DNA of 13,796 nucleotides, taken from positions 1-13,796 of the forward strand of contig JBEKDJ010000109.1 of the NCBI GenBank assembly GCA_050014415.1. Reading direction: 5' to 3'. The DNA comes from JBEKDJ01 sp050014415. GTDB taxonomy: Bacteria > Desulfobacterota > BSN033 > UBA1163. Under the pieces are notes generated by a model. It did not search any database. It was not told where the DNA came from and worked only from the letters and a program-made list of their open reading frames with translations. Positions 1-6,311 of this stretch are shown in pieces. Position numbers and translations under genes: made by a program. How positions within the stretch are numbered: the stretch's first letter is position 1; each line of letters starts with the position of its first letter.

Positions 1-232
1 AGGAGCAGTATGTTTCATGCATATAGCTCCTTGTCATTGCTTGTGAAACATGGGAGGTAAGAATTCTCACCGGTATGATCCCAGCTGCATAGAGAATTTC
101 CTCGGGAACATGAGTGCACATATATCCGGCTAACAGCTGCCCTTTCCTCTGGAGGGATTTGGCGTATTCATGTGGATTCTCAGTTATGGAGCGAAAACGT
201 CCGATTATTGTGTCAGAGCCCTTGTTCATCAT
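1..232 (-). CDS. 2-hydroxyacyl-CoA dehydratase / benzoyl-CoA reductase subunit (BcrC/BzdN/HgdB-like), N-terminal part, cut by window edge
   Basis: The minus strand is open from ATG at 232-230 to the left edge, giving 77 codons with no stop. A second ATG at 229-227 is possible. The first fits better because an AAGGAG lies 10 bases before it, inside the end of the upstream gene. The stretch GYMCTHVPEEILYAAG followed by IIPVRIL is the signature start of the HgdB/BcrC family fold. It is followed by a Cys near the edge (ETYCS), where these enzymes usually supply ligands for an oxygen-sensitive [4Fe-4S] cluster. The gene starts 3 bases after the stop of the BcrB-like gene, so the two are co-transcribed and probably form the heterodimer. 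Such enzymes accept electrons from an ATP-hydrolysing activator, then reduce aromatic acyl-CoA or dehydrate 2-hydroxyacyl-CoA. Most of the protein lies outside the window, so the exact class is open. Confidence 0.85.
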   Translation of the reverse strand, partial: MMNKGSDTIIGRFRSITENPHEYAKSLQRKGQLLAGYMCTHVPEEILYAAGIIPVRILTSHVSQAMTRSYMHETYCS

Positions 233-235
233 GTA

Positions 236-1552
236 TCATGCACTCCTTCTCTTATACGCTTCCATGAGATGCACGAACAACTCTGTTTTCCGTTGGGCAC
301 CCGGCAAATCCATTTTCCGGACATCTACCTGGTCGCTATCGTATTCTATGGTCGGAATTTCGTCTTTAAAAATGCGCTGCATCCCTACGTAACCGTTCCT
401 AAAGTCAGTTTCACAACTACGGGAAGGTGCTAACAAAAGCCCGTCTGCTTTATATTCTGCTACCATTGCCCTAGCCATTTGTTCTAGTGCCCAGTAGGAT
501 CTTACCCCTTGCCAAGTAGGCCAACCCAGAACTATTTTAGCGAGCTCAGCTATGGCCTTTCTCCTGGTGGACAAATCCAGTTCGTCTACCCATGCAGGGT
601 CGAGGGGATCCCATGACCACTTTCCATCTACAATTCCCCTGAAATTGCCGGCCGTGCCAAACGTATAGACTGAGGCTACAATCTCGGCTCCGGCGTCTCT
701 AAGGATTCTCGCCATTTCTGGATGGCCATACGTATGTGCTATTCCAAAATAGACTATTCTGTAGCGTTGATCCGGAGCCACGCTTTGTCCAGTCTCAACC
801 ATGTGTTTCACTTCTTCAAACAATGCCTCATATATCCGCACGGTTTCATCAGTTGTCCTGTCCACCATGGCTGGTGGGAATAGAGCTATAAGTCGACGCT
901 CATCCAACGGCGCGGGCGCATGCCTGTTTAGTGCACATATATTGCCCCATAAAACCAGCACCTTGATCTCGTTTCTAGCTGCCTTGATGAACAACTCATC
1001 CGAATACTCCCTACCTGTTACTCTCTCGAGCCAACGTATTCCCTCCTCTATCTGGTCGCACACATATTTTACAATTTTAGGATCTTTCTCCGCATCCCCC
1101 CCACCGATCATATCTATTGCGTACATAGGTATGCCACCTAGACGCCGTGAAACTTCCTGGTACCATTTTGAGTGTTGACTGCACAAATGTGTCGTCCAGA
1201 TCAGATCCGGTTTGGGATATCCCTCCTTGATGGTTCGATCCGTAATAGCTATTTTATCGCGGACCACTTCCCCTACGAACAGTTTTAGGTAACTACACGA
1301 GTGAAAGCCCAAACCTGCGGTTTCGGCAGCTGAAATATCCTCACGGGCCTCTTCAGGGAATGTCCCCGCCTTTGACGCGGCGTGTGGCTCGCCGCCTATT
1401 ATGTGCACATCCTCACCCAGCCCTTTCAGTGGAGCCAACACGCTCCAAGTAGAGCCCATGCAGCGAAGGCCTTCAGAAGCATATAGATAGTTCCTATAGC
1501 AGGTGCTCTGGTAATTCTTGAAGTCGTTCCAAGTTGTTAAGGTATATGACAT
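236..1552 (-). CDS. 2-hydroxyacyl-CoA dehydratase / benzoyl-CoA reductase subunit, BcrB/BzdO-like
   Basis: This 438-residue cytoplasmic protein has the 2-hydroxyacyl-CoA dehydratase D-component fold. Its length matches the larger non-ATPase subunit (BcrB/BzdO, about 430-450 residues) better than the BcrC/BzdN type (about 380). Diagnostic stretches are GEDVHIIGGEPHAAS (residues 46-60), FHSCSYLK (83-90) and, near the end, ADGLLLAPSRSC (369-380) then IEYDSDQVDVR (402-412). This matches the family pattern of an R-S-C motif followed by an acidic D-x-R block. Cys86, Cys124 and Cys380 are the likely [4Fe-4S] ligands (inferred by position). Start: ATG 1552 has AGGAGG at 1563-1558, 5 bases away. It sits 61 bases after the TetR gene and 3 bases before the partner subunit. 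Known relatives reduce benzoyl-CoA or dehydrate (R)-2-hydroxyacyl-CoA using an ATP-dependent activase, which is not in this window. The substrate is not determined. Confidence 0.88.
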   Translation of the reverse strand: MSYTLTTWNDFKNYQSTCYRNYLYASEGLRCMGSTWSVLAPLKGLGEDVHIIGGEPHAASKAGTFPEEAREDISAAETAGLGFHSCSYLKLFVGEVVRDKIAITDRTIKEGYPKPDLIWTTHLCSQHSKWYQEVSRRLGGIPMYAIDMIGGGDAEKDPKIVKYVCDQIEEGIRWLERVTGREYSDELFIKAARNEIKVLVLWGNICALNRHAPAPLDERRLIALFPPAMVDRTTDETVRIYEALFEEVKHMVETGQSVAPDQRYRIVYFGIAHTYGHPEMARILRDAGAEIVASVYTFGTAGNFRGIVDGKWSWDPLDPAWVDELDLSTRRKAIAELAKIVLGWPTWQGVRSYWALEQMARAMVAEYKADGLLLAPSRSCETDFRNGYVGMQRIFKDEIPTIEYDSDQVDVRKMDLPGAQRKTELFVHLMEAYKRRSA

Positions 1553-1613
1553 TCCAACCTCCTAACCATTTCTACCCAAGTCTTCCCAAAAACTCTCTTA
1601 TCTTTTCTCGCTC

Positions 1614-2207
1614 TTAAGGTCTTGCATAAAGGCCTATTCCATCAATGACCAATTTACTGATATCTTCATAACACTCCATCAAATCATATTTTCCCCCTTT
1701 AAGTAACCATCGGGTGACGACATGCTCTAAAATCCCTAGGATTAATTGCCGAAGGACATAAACATTCACATCCTTCCTAACAACATTTTCCTTTTGTCCT
1801 TCTTTAACGACCTCCAAAATTCTGCTGGTTGATTTTTTTAGAAAATTGTACGTTTCCGTTTTAACAAAACTCCCGCTCACTCTCATCTCAAGCATCAGAA
1901 TCCTTCCATACGCCGGATTCGTTTTGAAAAAGTAGAGATAGTACCATATGAATTTTCTGATTTTATTGAAAGCACCTGTGATTCCCTGGAGGTGTAAATC
2001 AAGTTCTTCAGTAAACTCTATGGTTTTCTGAATGGGAATGGAAAAAAATAGATCCTCTTTGTTCTTAAAATATTGATAAATCGTCCCTTCAGCCACATTG
2101 GCTCTCTTGGCTATGTCAGAAATGCTGGAATTCTTGAAACTGCCGTTACTGAAAACCTCAATGGCGGCTTGAAGGATAGATTGTCTTTTTGCAGCTATCT
2201 TTGACAT
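1614..2207 (-). CDS. TetR/AcrR-family transcriptional regulator
   Basis: A 197-residue protein of normal TetR length. The N-terminal DNA-binding domain is clear: a first helix with KRQSILQAAIEVFSNGSF (residues 7-24) and a helix-turn-helix around residues 28-47 with SISDIAKRANVAEGTIYQYF, followed by the usual KNKEDLFF. The C-terminal ligand domain (about 55-197) is unspecific. In anaerobes, similar regulators near acyl-CoA genes often sense CoA thioesters, so that is a possible ligand class (inference). It is the first gene of the minus-strand operon, 61 bases ahead of the BcrB-like gene, and divergent from the MBL gene. A palindrome with 7-base arms lies 16 bases upstream of its start, over its predicted promoter, so autoregulation is likely. 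No good Shine-Dalgarno sequence precedes ATG 2207, although the alignment favours this start. Confidence 0.93.
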   Translation of the reverse strand: MSKIAAKRQSILQAAIEVFSNGSFKNSSISDIAKRANVAEGTIYQYFKNKEDLFFSIPIQKTIEFTEELDLHLQGITGAFNKIRKFIWYYLYFFKTNPAYGRILMLEMRVSGSFVKTETYNFLKKSTSRILEVVKEGQKENVVRKDVNVYVLRQLILGILEHVVTRWLLKGGKYDLMECYEDISKLVIDGIGLYARP

Positions 2208-2222
2208 GAAAGATTACCAGAC

Positions 2223-2243
2223 AAAATGAATTGTGCTCATTTT
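2223..2243. promoter_or_regulatory. Candidate TetR operator, box 1
   Basis: A perfect inverted repeat, AAAATGA and TCATTTT, separated by 7 bases. Its size and geometry suit a TetR dimer. It overlaps the -10 and start region predicted for the TetR-BcrB operon. A second copy sharing AAATGAAT-N4-CTCA lies 77 bases away. Binding is inferred, not shown. Confidence 0.5.
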
Positions 2244-2267
2244 TACTCTTAAATAAAAATTTGTCAA
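2239..2267 (-). promoter_or_regulatory. Candidate sigma70 promoter for the TetR-BcrB-BcrC operon
   Basis: On the minus strand there is a perfect TTGACA (2267-2262). It is followed at 16-17 bases by an A-rich -10-like hexamer: TAAAAA at 2245-2240 or AAAAAT at 2244-2239, each matching TATAAT at 4 of 6 positions. The predicted start is near 2232, inside operator box 1 and about 25 bases before the TetR ATG. The -10 is weak, so this is a sequence match only. Confidence 0.4.
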
Positions 2268-2291
2268 GTATTTTTTTTAAAAAATTACAAT
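2261..2291 (+). promoter_or_regulatory. Candidate forward promoter, distal, for the MBL-Mo operon
   Basis: TTGTCA (2261-2266) and TACAAT (2286-2291) each match the sigma70 consensus at 5 of 6 positions, but the 19-base spacer is long. The -35 overlaps the minus-strand TTGACA, so the two promoters would be back to back. The predicted start near 2298 lies next to operator box 2 and would give a leader of about 510 bases before the MBL gene. Confidence 0.35.
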
Positions 2292-2299
2292 ATGTTAAA

Positions 2300-2320
2300 A
2301 AAATGAATGATACTCAATTA
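2300..2320. promoter_or_regulatory. Candidate TetR operator, box 2
   Basis: A second, imperfect copy of box 1. AAAATGAAT, four bases, then CTCAATTA keeps the TGA-N7-TCA core in the same spacing. Arm symmetry is 5 of 7. It lies just after the start predicted for the forward promoter, where a bound repressor would block transcription. Confidence 0.4.
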
Positions 2321-2608
2321 TTTCAACTTATTGAAGGGTATCTATCTTTTTTCAATTGGTCAAATCAAGGAGCTCTTATCTGCGTTAAGACCAATTTCAA
2401 TCTATTCACAACGCTTCAATTGGGAGATTTTAAAACCATCCAACCCAAGCTCCTGCATGATCGATCTTTTCTCTGTAAAGCTTGGTCGGGATGCAGAGGG
2501 CCTGTGGTCTCTTAAACCGCTCCAACTCCCACTCCTTCTTCGTTCTTCTTCCTCCCCTGTTATTAATCCATTCCAATTCCGGGAATCCCTAATGGAAACT
2601 CAAAACAG

Positions 2609-2639
2609 TTGACATCACAAGCAAAATTTGTGTTAAGAT
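2609..2639 (+). promoter_or_regulatory. Candidate proximal promoter for the MBL-Mo operon
   Basis: A perfect TTGACA (2609-2614) is followed by TAAGAT (2634-2639), preceded by TG at 2631-2632 as in extended -10 promoters. The 19-base spacer is longer than ideal. A short inverted repeat, CACAA-N7-TTGTG (2616-2632), lies in the spacer. Start would be near 2646, leaving a leader of about 165 bases. Confidence 0.4.
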
Positions 2640-2809
2640 GTGGTGAAGTAGATTATTTATATGCTGCTGTGCTTATAAAATCATTAGAAAGAAAGACTCG
2701 AAAATACTTTACTAATCATTTCGAAGACTGTAATATAAGGAGTAATTTGAAAGGGGTTAATAATATAATTCAAGCCAGTGGCCAAAATCGAAAGGAGGTA
2801 ATTTAAGAC

Positions 2810-3556
2810 ATGGAACCTAATTACGTTATCCATCCAATCCCTCTGCAGACGATAGACTTTCCCAAACCACACATGACTTACCTTCAAAACTATGGACAAA
2901 CAGCCCGCACGGCCAACTTTGTTTGGTATATCGAGGGCCCCAGCCAGAAAATCCTTGTCGATGCCGGGATAACAGCAGAAAGACTTGCTGCCCGCGGTTA
3001 CAAGCCGGATCTGATACAGACCTTGGACGAAGGACTGAAGAAACTTGGACTAGAAGTAGGCGATATCGACATTATTATTGCCACCCACTCGCACCATGAT
3101 CATATTGCGACGGTCCGTAGGTTTCCCAAAGCCAAGGTAATCATTCAAAAGACAGAACTCGAGTTCGTGCGCAATCCACCCCCATTTTTCAAGGCAATAC
3201 GACCAAAGGATAATATGGAACTGCTTGAAGGTGTAAAGTTCGAAGTAGTCGAAGGAGACACCAAAATTGATAACGGTATAGAGCTTCTTTTTACACCAGG
3301 ACATACCCCTGGTGGGCAGTCTGTTGCCGTCAAGACTGCCAAAGGTATAGCTGTCATTACAGGCTGGTGCTGCATCCAAGAGAATTTTGACCCCCCCATG
3401 GAAATTAGGAAAAAGGTAGACCTTCCTTTTATGCTGCCAGGAGTACACACCAATCCTATCGAAGCATACGACAGCATAGTAAAAGTGAGGCAGGTTGCAG
3501 ATCTGATTCTTCCTGTACATGAAGTGGAACTCGTCAAAAAAAATACAATACCTTGA
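2810..3556 (+). CDS. Metallo-beta-lactamase-fold hydrolase, N-acyl-homoserine-lactonase-like
   Basis: A 248-residue cytoplasmic protein of normal length for the AHL-lactonase-like branch of the MBL fold. The metal motif HxHxDH is present as HSHHDH (residues 93-98). The third histidine lies in FTPGHTPGGQ (His165) and the last in LPVHEVE (His237). The usual bridging Asp after strand 'VIT' is not seen: the stretch reads ITGWCC (183-188), with two Cys near the spot. ATG 2810 has AAGGAGGT (2792-2799) 10 bases upstream. It is followed after 55 bases by the Mo enzyme gene on the same strand, so the two are probably one operon. Relatives hydrolyse lactones, thioesters and other esters. Because the neighbours act on CoA thioesters or organic acids, a lactone or acyl-thioester hydrolase is as likely as quorum quenching (inference). 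Confidence 0.85.
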   Translation: MEPNYVIHPIPLQTIDFPKPHMTYLQNYGQTARTANFVWYIEGPSQKILVDAGITAERLAARGYKPDLIQTLDEGLKKLGLEVGDIDIIIATHSHHDHIATVRRFPKAKVIIQKTELEFVRNPPPFFKAIRPKDNMELLEGVKFEVVEGDTKIDNGIELLFTPGHTPGGQSVAVKTAKGIAVITGWCCIQENFDPPMEIRKKVDLPFMLPGVHTNPIEAYDSIVKVRQVADLILPVHEVELVKKNTIP

Positions 3557-3596
3557 CCACAAGTATTTCCGGAAAGTATTCATTAAAGTAGCTTGG

Positions 3597-3605
3597 AAAG
3601 GAGGT
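3597..3605 (+). promoter_or_regulatory. Ribosome binding site that fixes the Mo-enzyme start at GTG 3612
   Basis: AAAGGAGGT is a near-perfect Shine-Dalgarno sequence ending 6 bases before GTG 3612. The longer in-frame reading from ATG 3519 would overlap the end of the MBL gene and add 31 residues that match nothing before the Fe-S motif, so the GTG start is preferred. Confidence 0.85.
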
Positions 3606-3611
3606 ACTACA

Positions 3612-5726
3612 GTGGAAAGACAAGGGGCCGATGAAGAGGTACGAACGAGCTGCCCTAACTGTGTCGTGGCGTGTAGCGTCCTAGTACGGTTGCGGGAAGG
3701 TAAGCCTGTTTTTATAAAAGGTGACCCTGACGGTTTTTTTAACAGGGGGTTCACCTGTCCCAAAGGGGTGTCTTCCCTGGAGCTCTCTTATCACGCGGAT
3801 CGCCTGAAGCACCCCTTAAAAAGGATGGGGGAGAGGGGTAGTGGCAAATGGGAGGCAATCTCATGGGATGAAGCATTGGATACAATAGCCGATAAGCTTA
3901 CTCAGACAAAGAAGAGATATGGACCTGAATCTTTCGCATTTATACGGGGAGGCGCTCGAGGATGGCAAGATGCTTATGCGGGAAGATTTGCCAATGTGTT
4001 TGGAACTCCTAATATCGCGTCCCAGGGATCCGTTTGTTTCCGGCCAAGGTATAATGCGGACATAGTGACCACCGGTTACTTTCCTATTCCAGATTGGGAA
4101 GGCCAACCTGCCTGCGTTTTACTTTGGGCTAGAAGTTCAGCCGATAGTTATGGATGGGAGCAGGACCGAATACTTGAAGTAATAAAGAAGGGTGCTAAAC
4201 TTGCCGTAATAGATGTTAGAAAAATAAGGTTTGGCAAAATTGAGCCAAATTTATGGGTGCAACCGAGGCCAGGTTCAGATCTGGCATTAGCTTTGGGGAT
4301 GATAAATGTAATCATAGAGGAGAATCTATATGATGAGGCTTTCGTCAAAAATTGGACGATTGGCTTTGATGAGCTAAAGGCCCACGTCCAAGAGTACACG
4401 CCGAAGAAGGTGGAGGAGATCACTTGGGTTCCAGCAGAGACCATTAGAAAAGTTTCAAGGCTTTATGCCGGAACCAAGCCGGCTATCCTTCTTCTAGGAA
4501 ATGGATGCGAGCAGGGCATAAATGGCTTCCAAACGTGTCGTGCTGCGGCGATTTTACAAGCGATTACGGGCAATCTCGGCATCCCTGGCGGAGAAATGAG
4601 CTGGACGAGACCACAGTCTATGTCCAGTTCATCCCCCGAGTTTTTCAAAAATGCTAAACTGCCGGGAGGTATGCGGGAAAAAAGAGTTGATGCGAAATAT
4701 GGAATCTGTCGACTGTTTGGAGGCGTCGTACCACAGAGTATAATAAAGTCAATCCTAACGGGAGATCCTTATCCTATCCGTGTACTCTATTGCCAAGCCA
4801 CAAACCTTCTCTTAGTTAATCCTAACGCACAAGAGATTTATCGGGCCCTTAAGGAGAAATTAGATTTTTTGGTCGTGGCCGATTTTTTTGTGACACCCAC
4901 CGCCGCATTGGCTGATATCGTGCTACCAGTTGCAAATTATCTTGAGTTTGATGGTATCCTACATTTGGCGCCGTTATACCAGGGATGTCAAGTGATGCAG
5001 AAGGTGACCGAGGTCGGCGAATGTTGGTCTGATTGGAAGATATTCAATGAGCTGGCAAAGAGGATGGAAGGTATGGAGGATTACTGCTGGCCGAATGAAA
5101 ACGAGTTCTTGAACGCCCTGGTGAAACCTATGGGCTTAACATTTGACGAGTTCAGGAAAGTAGAAGCGATTTACGGAGTTAAGAAATATAGGTTTTATGA
5201 AAAGGAGGGTTTTGCTACTCCTTCGAAGAAGGTCGAATTGTACTCGAACCAACTTAAAGAGTGGGGTTTTGAGCCGCTCCCTAAGTATTGCGAGCCTCCA
5301 GAGACCCCGTATAGTGATCCCGATTTGGCAAAAAAATATCCGCTTATTCTTACCAGCCGTAAGGTAAATAACTATCAGCATTCAACAGGCAGGCAAATAG
5401 GCAGCTTGCGTTTTCTTCGGCCGGAACCCATCACTGAGATTAACCCTAAAACAGCTAGCGAACTGGGAATAAAAGACGGAGACTGGGTCTATATTGAAAC
5501 TAAGCGAGGCAGGATAAGGCAGAAGGCTAGTCTAACGGACGCCATTGATCCTAGAGTAGTAATGGTCGATTACGGCTGGTGGTTTCCAGAAAAGGGGGCA
5601 TCGGACCTATATGGTTGGGCTGAGTCAAACATTAACATATTAACTGATAATAATCCGCCCTATGATGTGCAGAGTGGAGGCACACGCTTGAGATTCTTCT
5701 TGTGCAAAGTCTACAGGGGATCCTAG
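3612..5726 (+). CDS. Molybdopterin (Mo/W-bisPGD) oxidoreductase, catalytic subunit, DMSO-reductase superfamily
   Basis: From GTG 3612 the protein has 704 residues. The N-terminal [4Fe-4S] domain has Cys14, Cys17, Cys21 and Cys49 (CxxCx3Cx27C), then Lys51 in CPKG. A large molybdopterin domain follows. Cys142 in QGSVCF aligns by position with the Mo/W ligand cysteine of the acetylene-hydratase, polysulfide-reductase and formate-dehydrogenase groups. TPTAALADIVLPVANYLE and the C-terminal cofactor-binding domain (about 575-704, with LTSRKVNNYQH and DYGWWFPEKG) complete the architecture. There is no Tat signal, so it is cytoplasmic. The size and WWFPE block recall the acetylene-hydratase-like clade, but the Asp that follows the second cluster Cys in that enzyme is Val18 here, so hydratase activity is not supported. 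No small Fe-S or membrane subunit follows. The substrate is unknown. It shares an operon with the MBL gene. Confidence 0.92.
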   Translation: MERQGADEEVRTSCPNCVVACSVLVRLREGKPVFIKGDPDGFFNRGFTCPKGVSSLELSYHADRLKHPLKRMGERGSGKWEAISWDEALDTIADKLTQTKKRYGPESFAFIRGGARGWQDAYAGRFANVFGTPNIASQGSVCFRPRYNADIVTTGYFPIPDWEGQPACVLLWARSSADSYGWEQDRILEVIKKGAKLAVIDVRKIRFGKIEPNLWVQPRPGSDLALALGMINVIIEENLYDEAFVKNWTIGFDELKAHVQEYTPKKVEEITWVPAETIRKVSRLYAGTKPAILLLGNGCEQGINGFQTCRAAAILQAITGNLGIPGGEMSWTRPQSMSSSSPEFFKNAKLPGGMREKRVDAKYGICRLFGGVVPQSIIKSILTGDPYPIRVLYCQATNLLLVNPNAQEIYRALKEKLDFLVVADFFVTPTAALADIVLPVANYLEFDGILHLAPLYQGCQVMQKVTEVGECWSDWKIFNELAKRMEGMEDYCWPNENEFLNALVKPMGLTFDEFRKVEAIYGVKKYRFYEKEGFATPSKKVELYSNQLKEWGFEPLPKYCEPPETPYSDPDLAKKYPLILTSRKVNNYQHSTGRQIGSLRFLRPEPITEINPKTASELGIKDGDWVYIETKRGRIRQKASLTDAIDPRVVMVDYGWWFPEKGASDLYGWAESNINILTDNNPPYDVQSGGTRLRFFLCKVYRGS

Positions 5727-6311
5727 TCCTAGTAAGATTTAGTTATAGGGGGGTGGTAGATGAGTAAGGTACAATGTGGTATTCACCGGAGAAGAAATCA
5801 AATCTTAGGAGGAGGGATAATGAAAAGACACAGGTAGTTTACTTGTTTACAATGAACGGGGGTACTTGTCTCATTTCAACATCGCCAGTATTACCTTCTG
5901 CGATAACTTATGCCGACCGGGCTCAAGAACCGGCTTCTCGACGAGTGATACTAAAGCCTGTCACATTTGAACCAGGGCCTCGGGCGCTGATCAACCCTTC
6001 CCGGTGGGTTGTTGAAAGAGTCAACTTCCGGCCAATGACCCGGTGAATGACTACATCCTCATAAAGCGCCCCCCAGTCTTTTTTCCCCTTCTTCATTTTA
6101 ATAATTCCGGCAGTCGTCTTTAAATTTGTAGTAAAACGGAAACGAACTAAAAAAGCTTTTCCTCTTCAAGCAGATGGACTTAAGTAGCTGAAACAAAATC
6201 CCTGTAAATACATAAAGAAAGGAGGTGGAAGCCGGGCTGCTAGGGGAGTATTCAACTGGTTAGGTTTTAATTTTACTAAAGAGTTAAGAATGACTACAAT
6301 GGAGGTGTAAA
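5727..6311. other. Intergenic stretch, no convincing gene
   Basis: Nothing here resembles a known family. A 90-codon frame (5774-6046) has no ribosome binding site at its ATG. A good AGGAGG (5808-5813) precedes ATG 5820, but that frame stops after five codons, at TAG 5835-5837. A 25-codon frame from ATG 5760 ends at the same TAG. Another strong ribosome-binding-like sequence, AAAGGAGGTGG (6218-6228), has no start codon at a proper distance. A small inverted repeat CAACCC/GGGTTG (5992-6011) has no T run after it. The stretch must contain the promoter of the transporter operon, but I see no clear consensus. Confidence 0.6.

Larger units (their letters stand above)
2208..2809. other. Divergent intergenic control region, no convincing gene
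   Basis: This gap of about 600 bases separates the divergent TetR and MBL genes. The first 150 bases are very AT-rich, with long A and T runs. They carry the overlapping divergent promoter candidates and two operator-like boxes listed separately. Open frames exist, for example a 70-codon frame from ATG 2303 and a 101-codon frame from ATG 2307. They overlap each other in different frames, lack a ribosome binding site and resemble no family I know. The strong AAGGAGGT at 2792-2799 belongs to the MBL gene. Confidence 0.7.

Noticed and set aside
2307..2612. 101-codon plus-strand open frame upstream of the MBL gene
   Set aside because: It has no ribosome binding site, starts inside operator box 2, overlaps another open frame, and has no recognisable motif.
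2609..2806. 65-codon frame beginning with TTG
   Set aside because: Its TTG is part of the TTGACA -35-like element; there is no ribosome binding site and no family resemblance.
3519..3611. N-terminal extension of the Mo enzyme from ATG 3519
   Set aside because: It would overlap the end of the MBL gene and add residues absent from the family; GTG 3612 has a near-perfect ribosome binding site.
3050..3763. 237-codon minus-strand frame across the MBL and Mo genes
   Set aside because: It is antisense to two genes with clear motifs and has no family features of its own.
5774..6046. 90-codon plus-strand frame after the Mo enzyme gene
   Set aside because: No ribosome binding site at its ATG and no recognisable domain; treated as non-coding or a relic.
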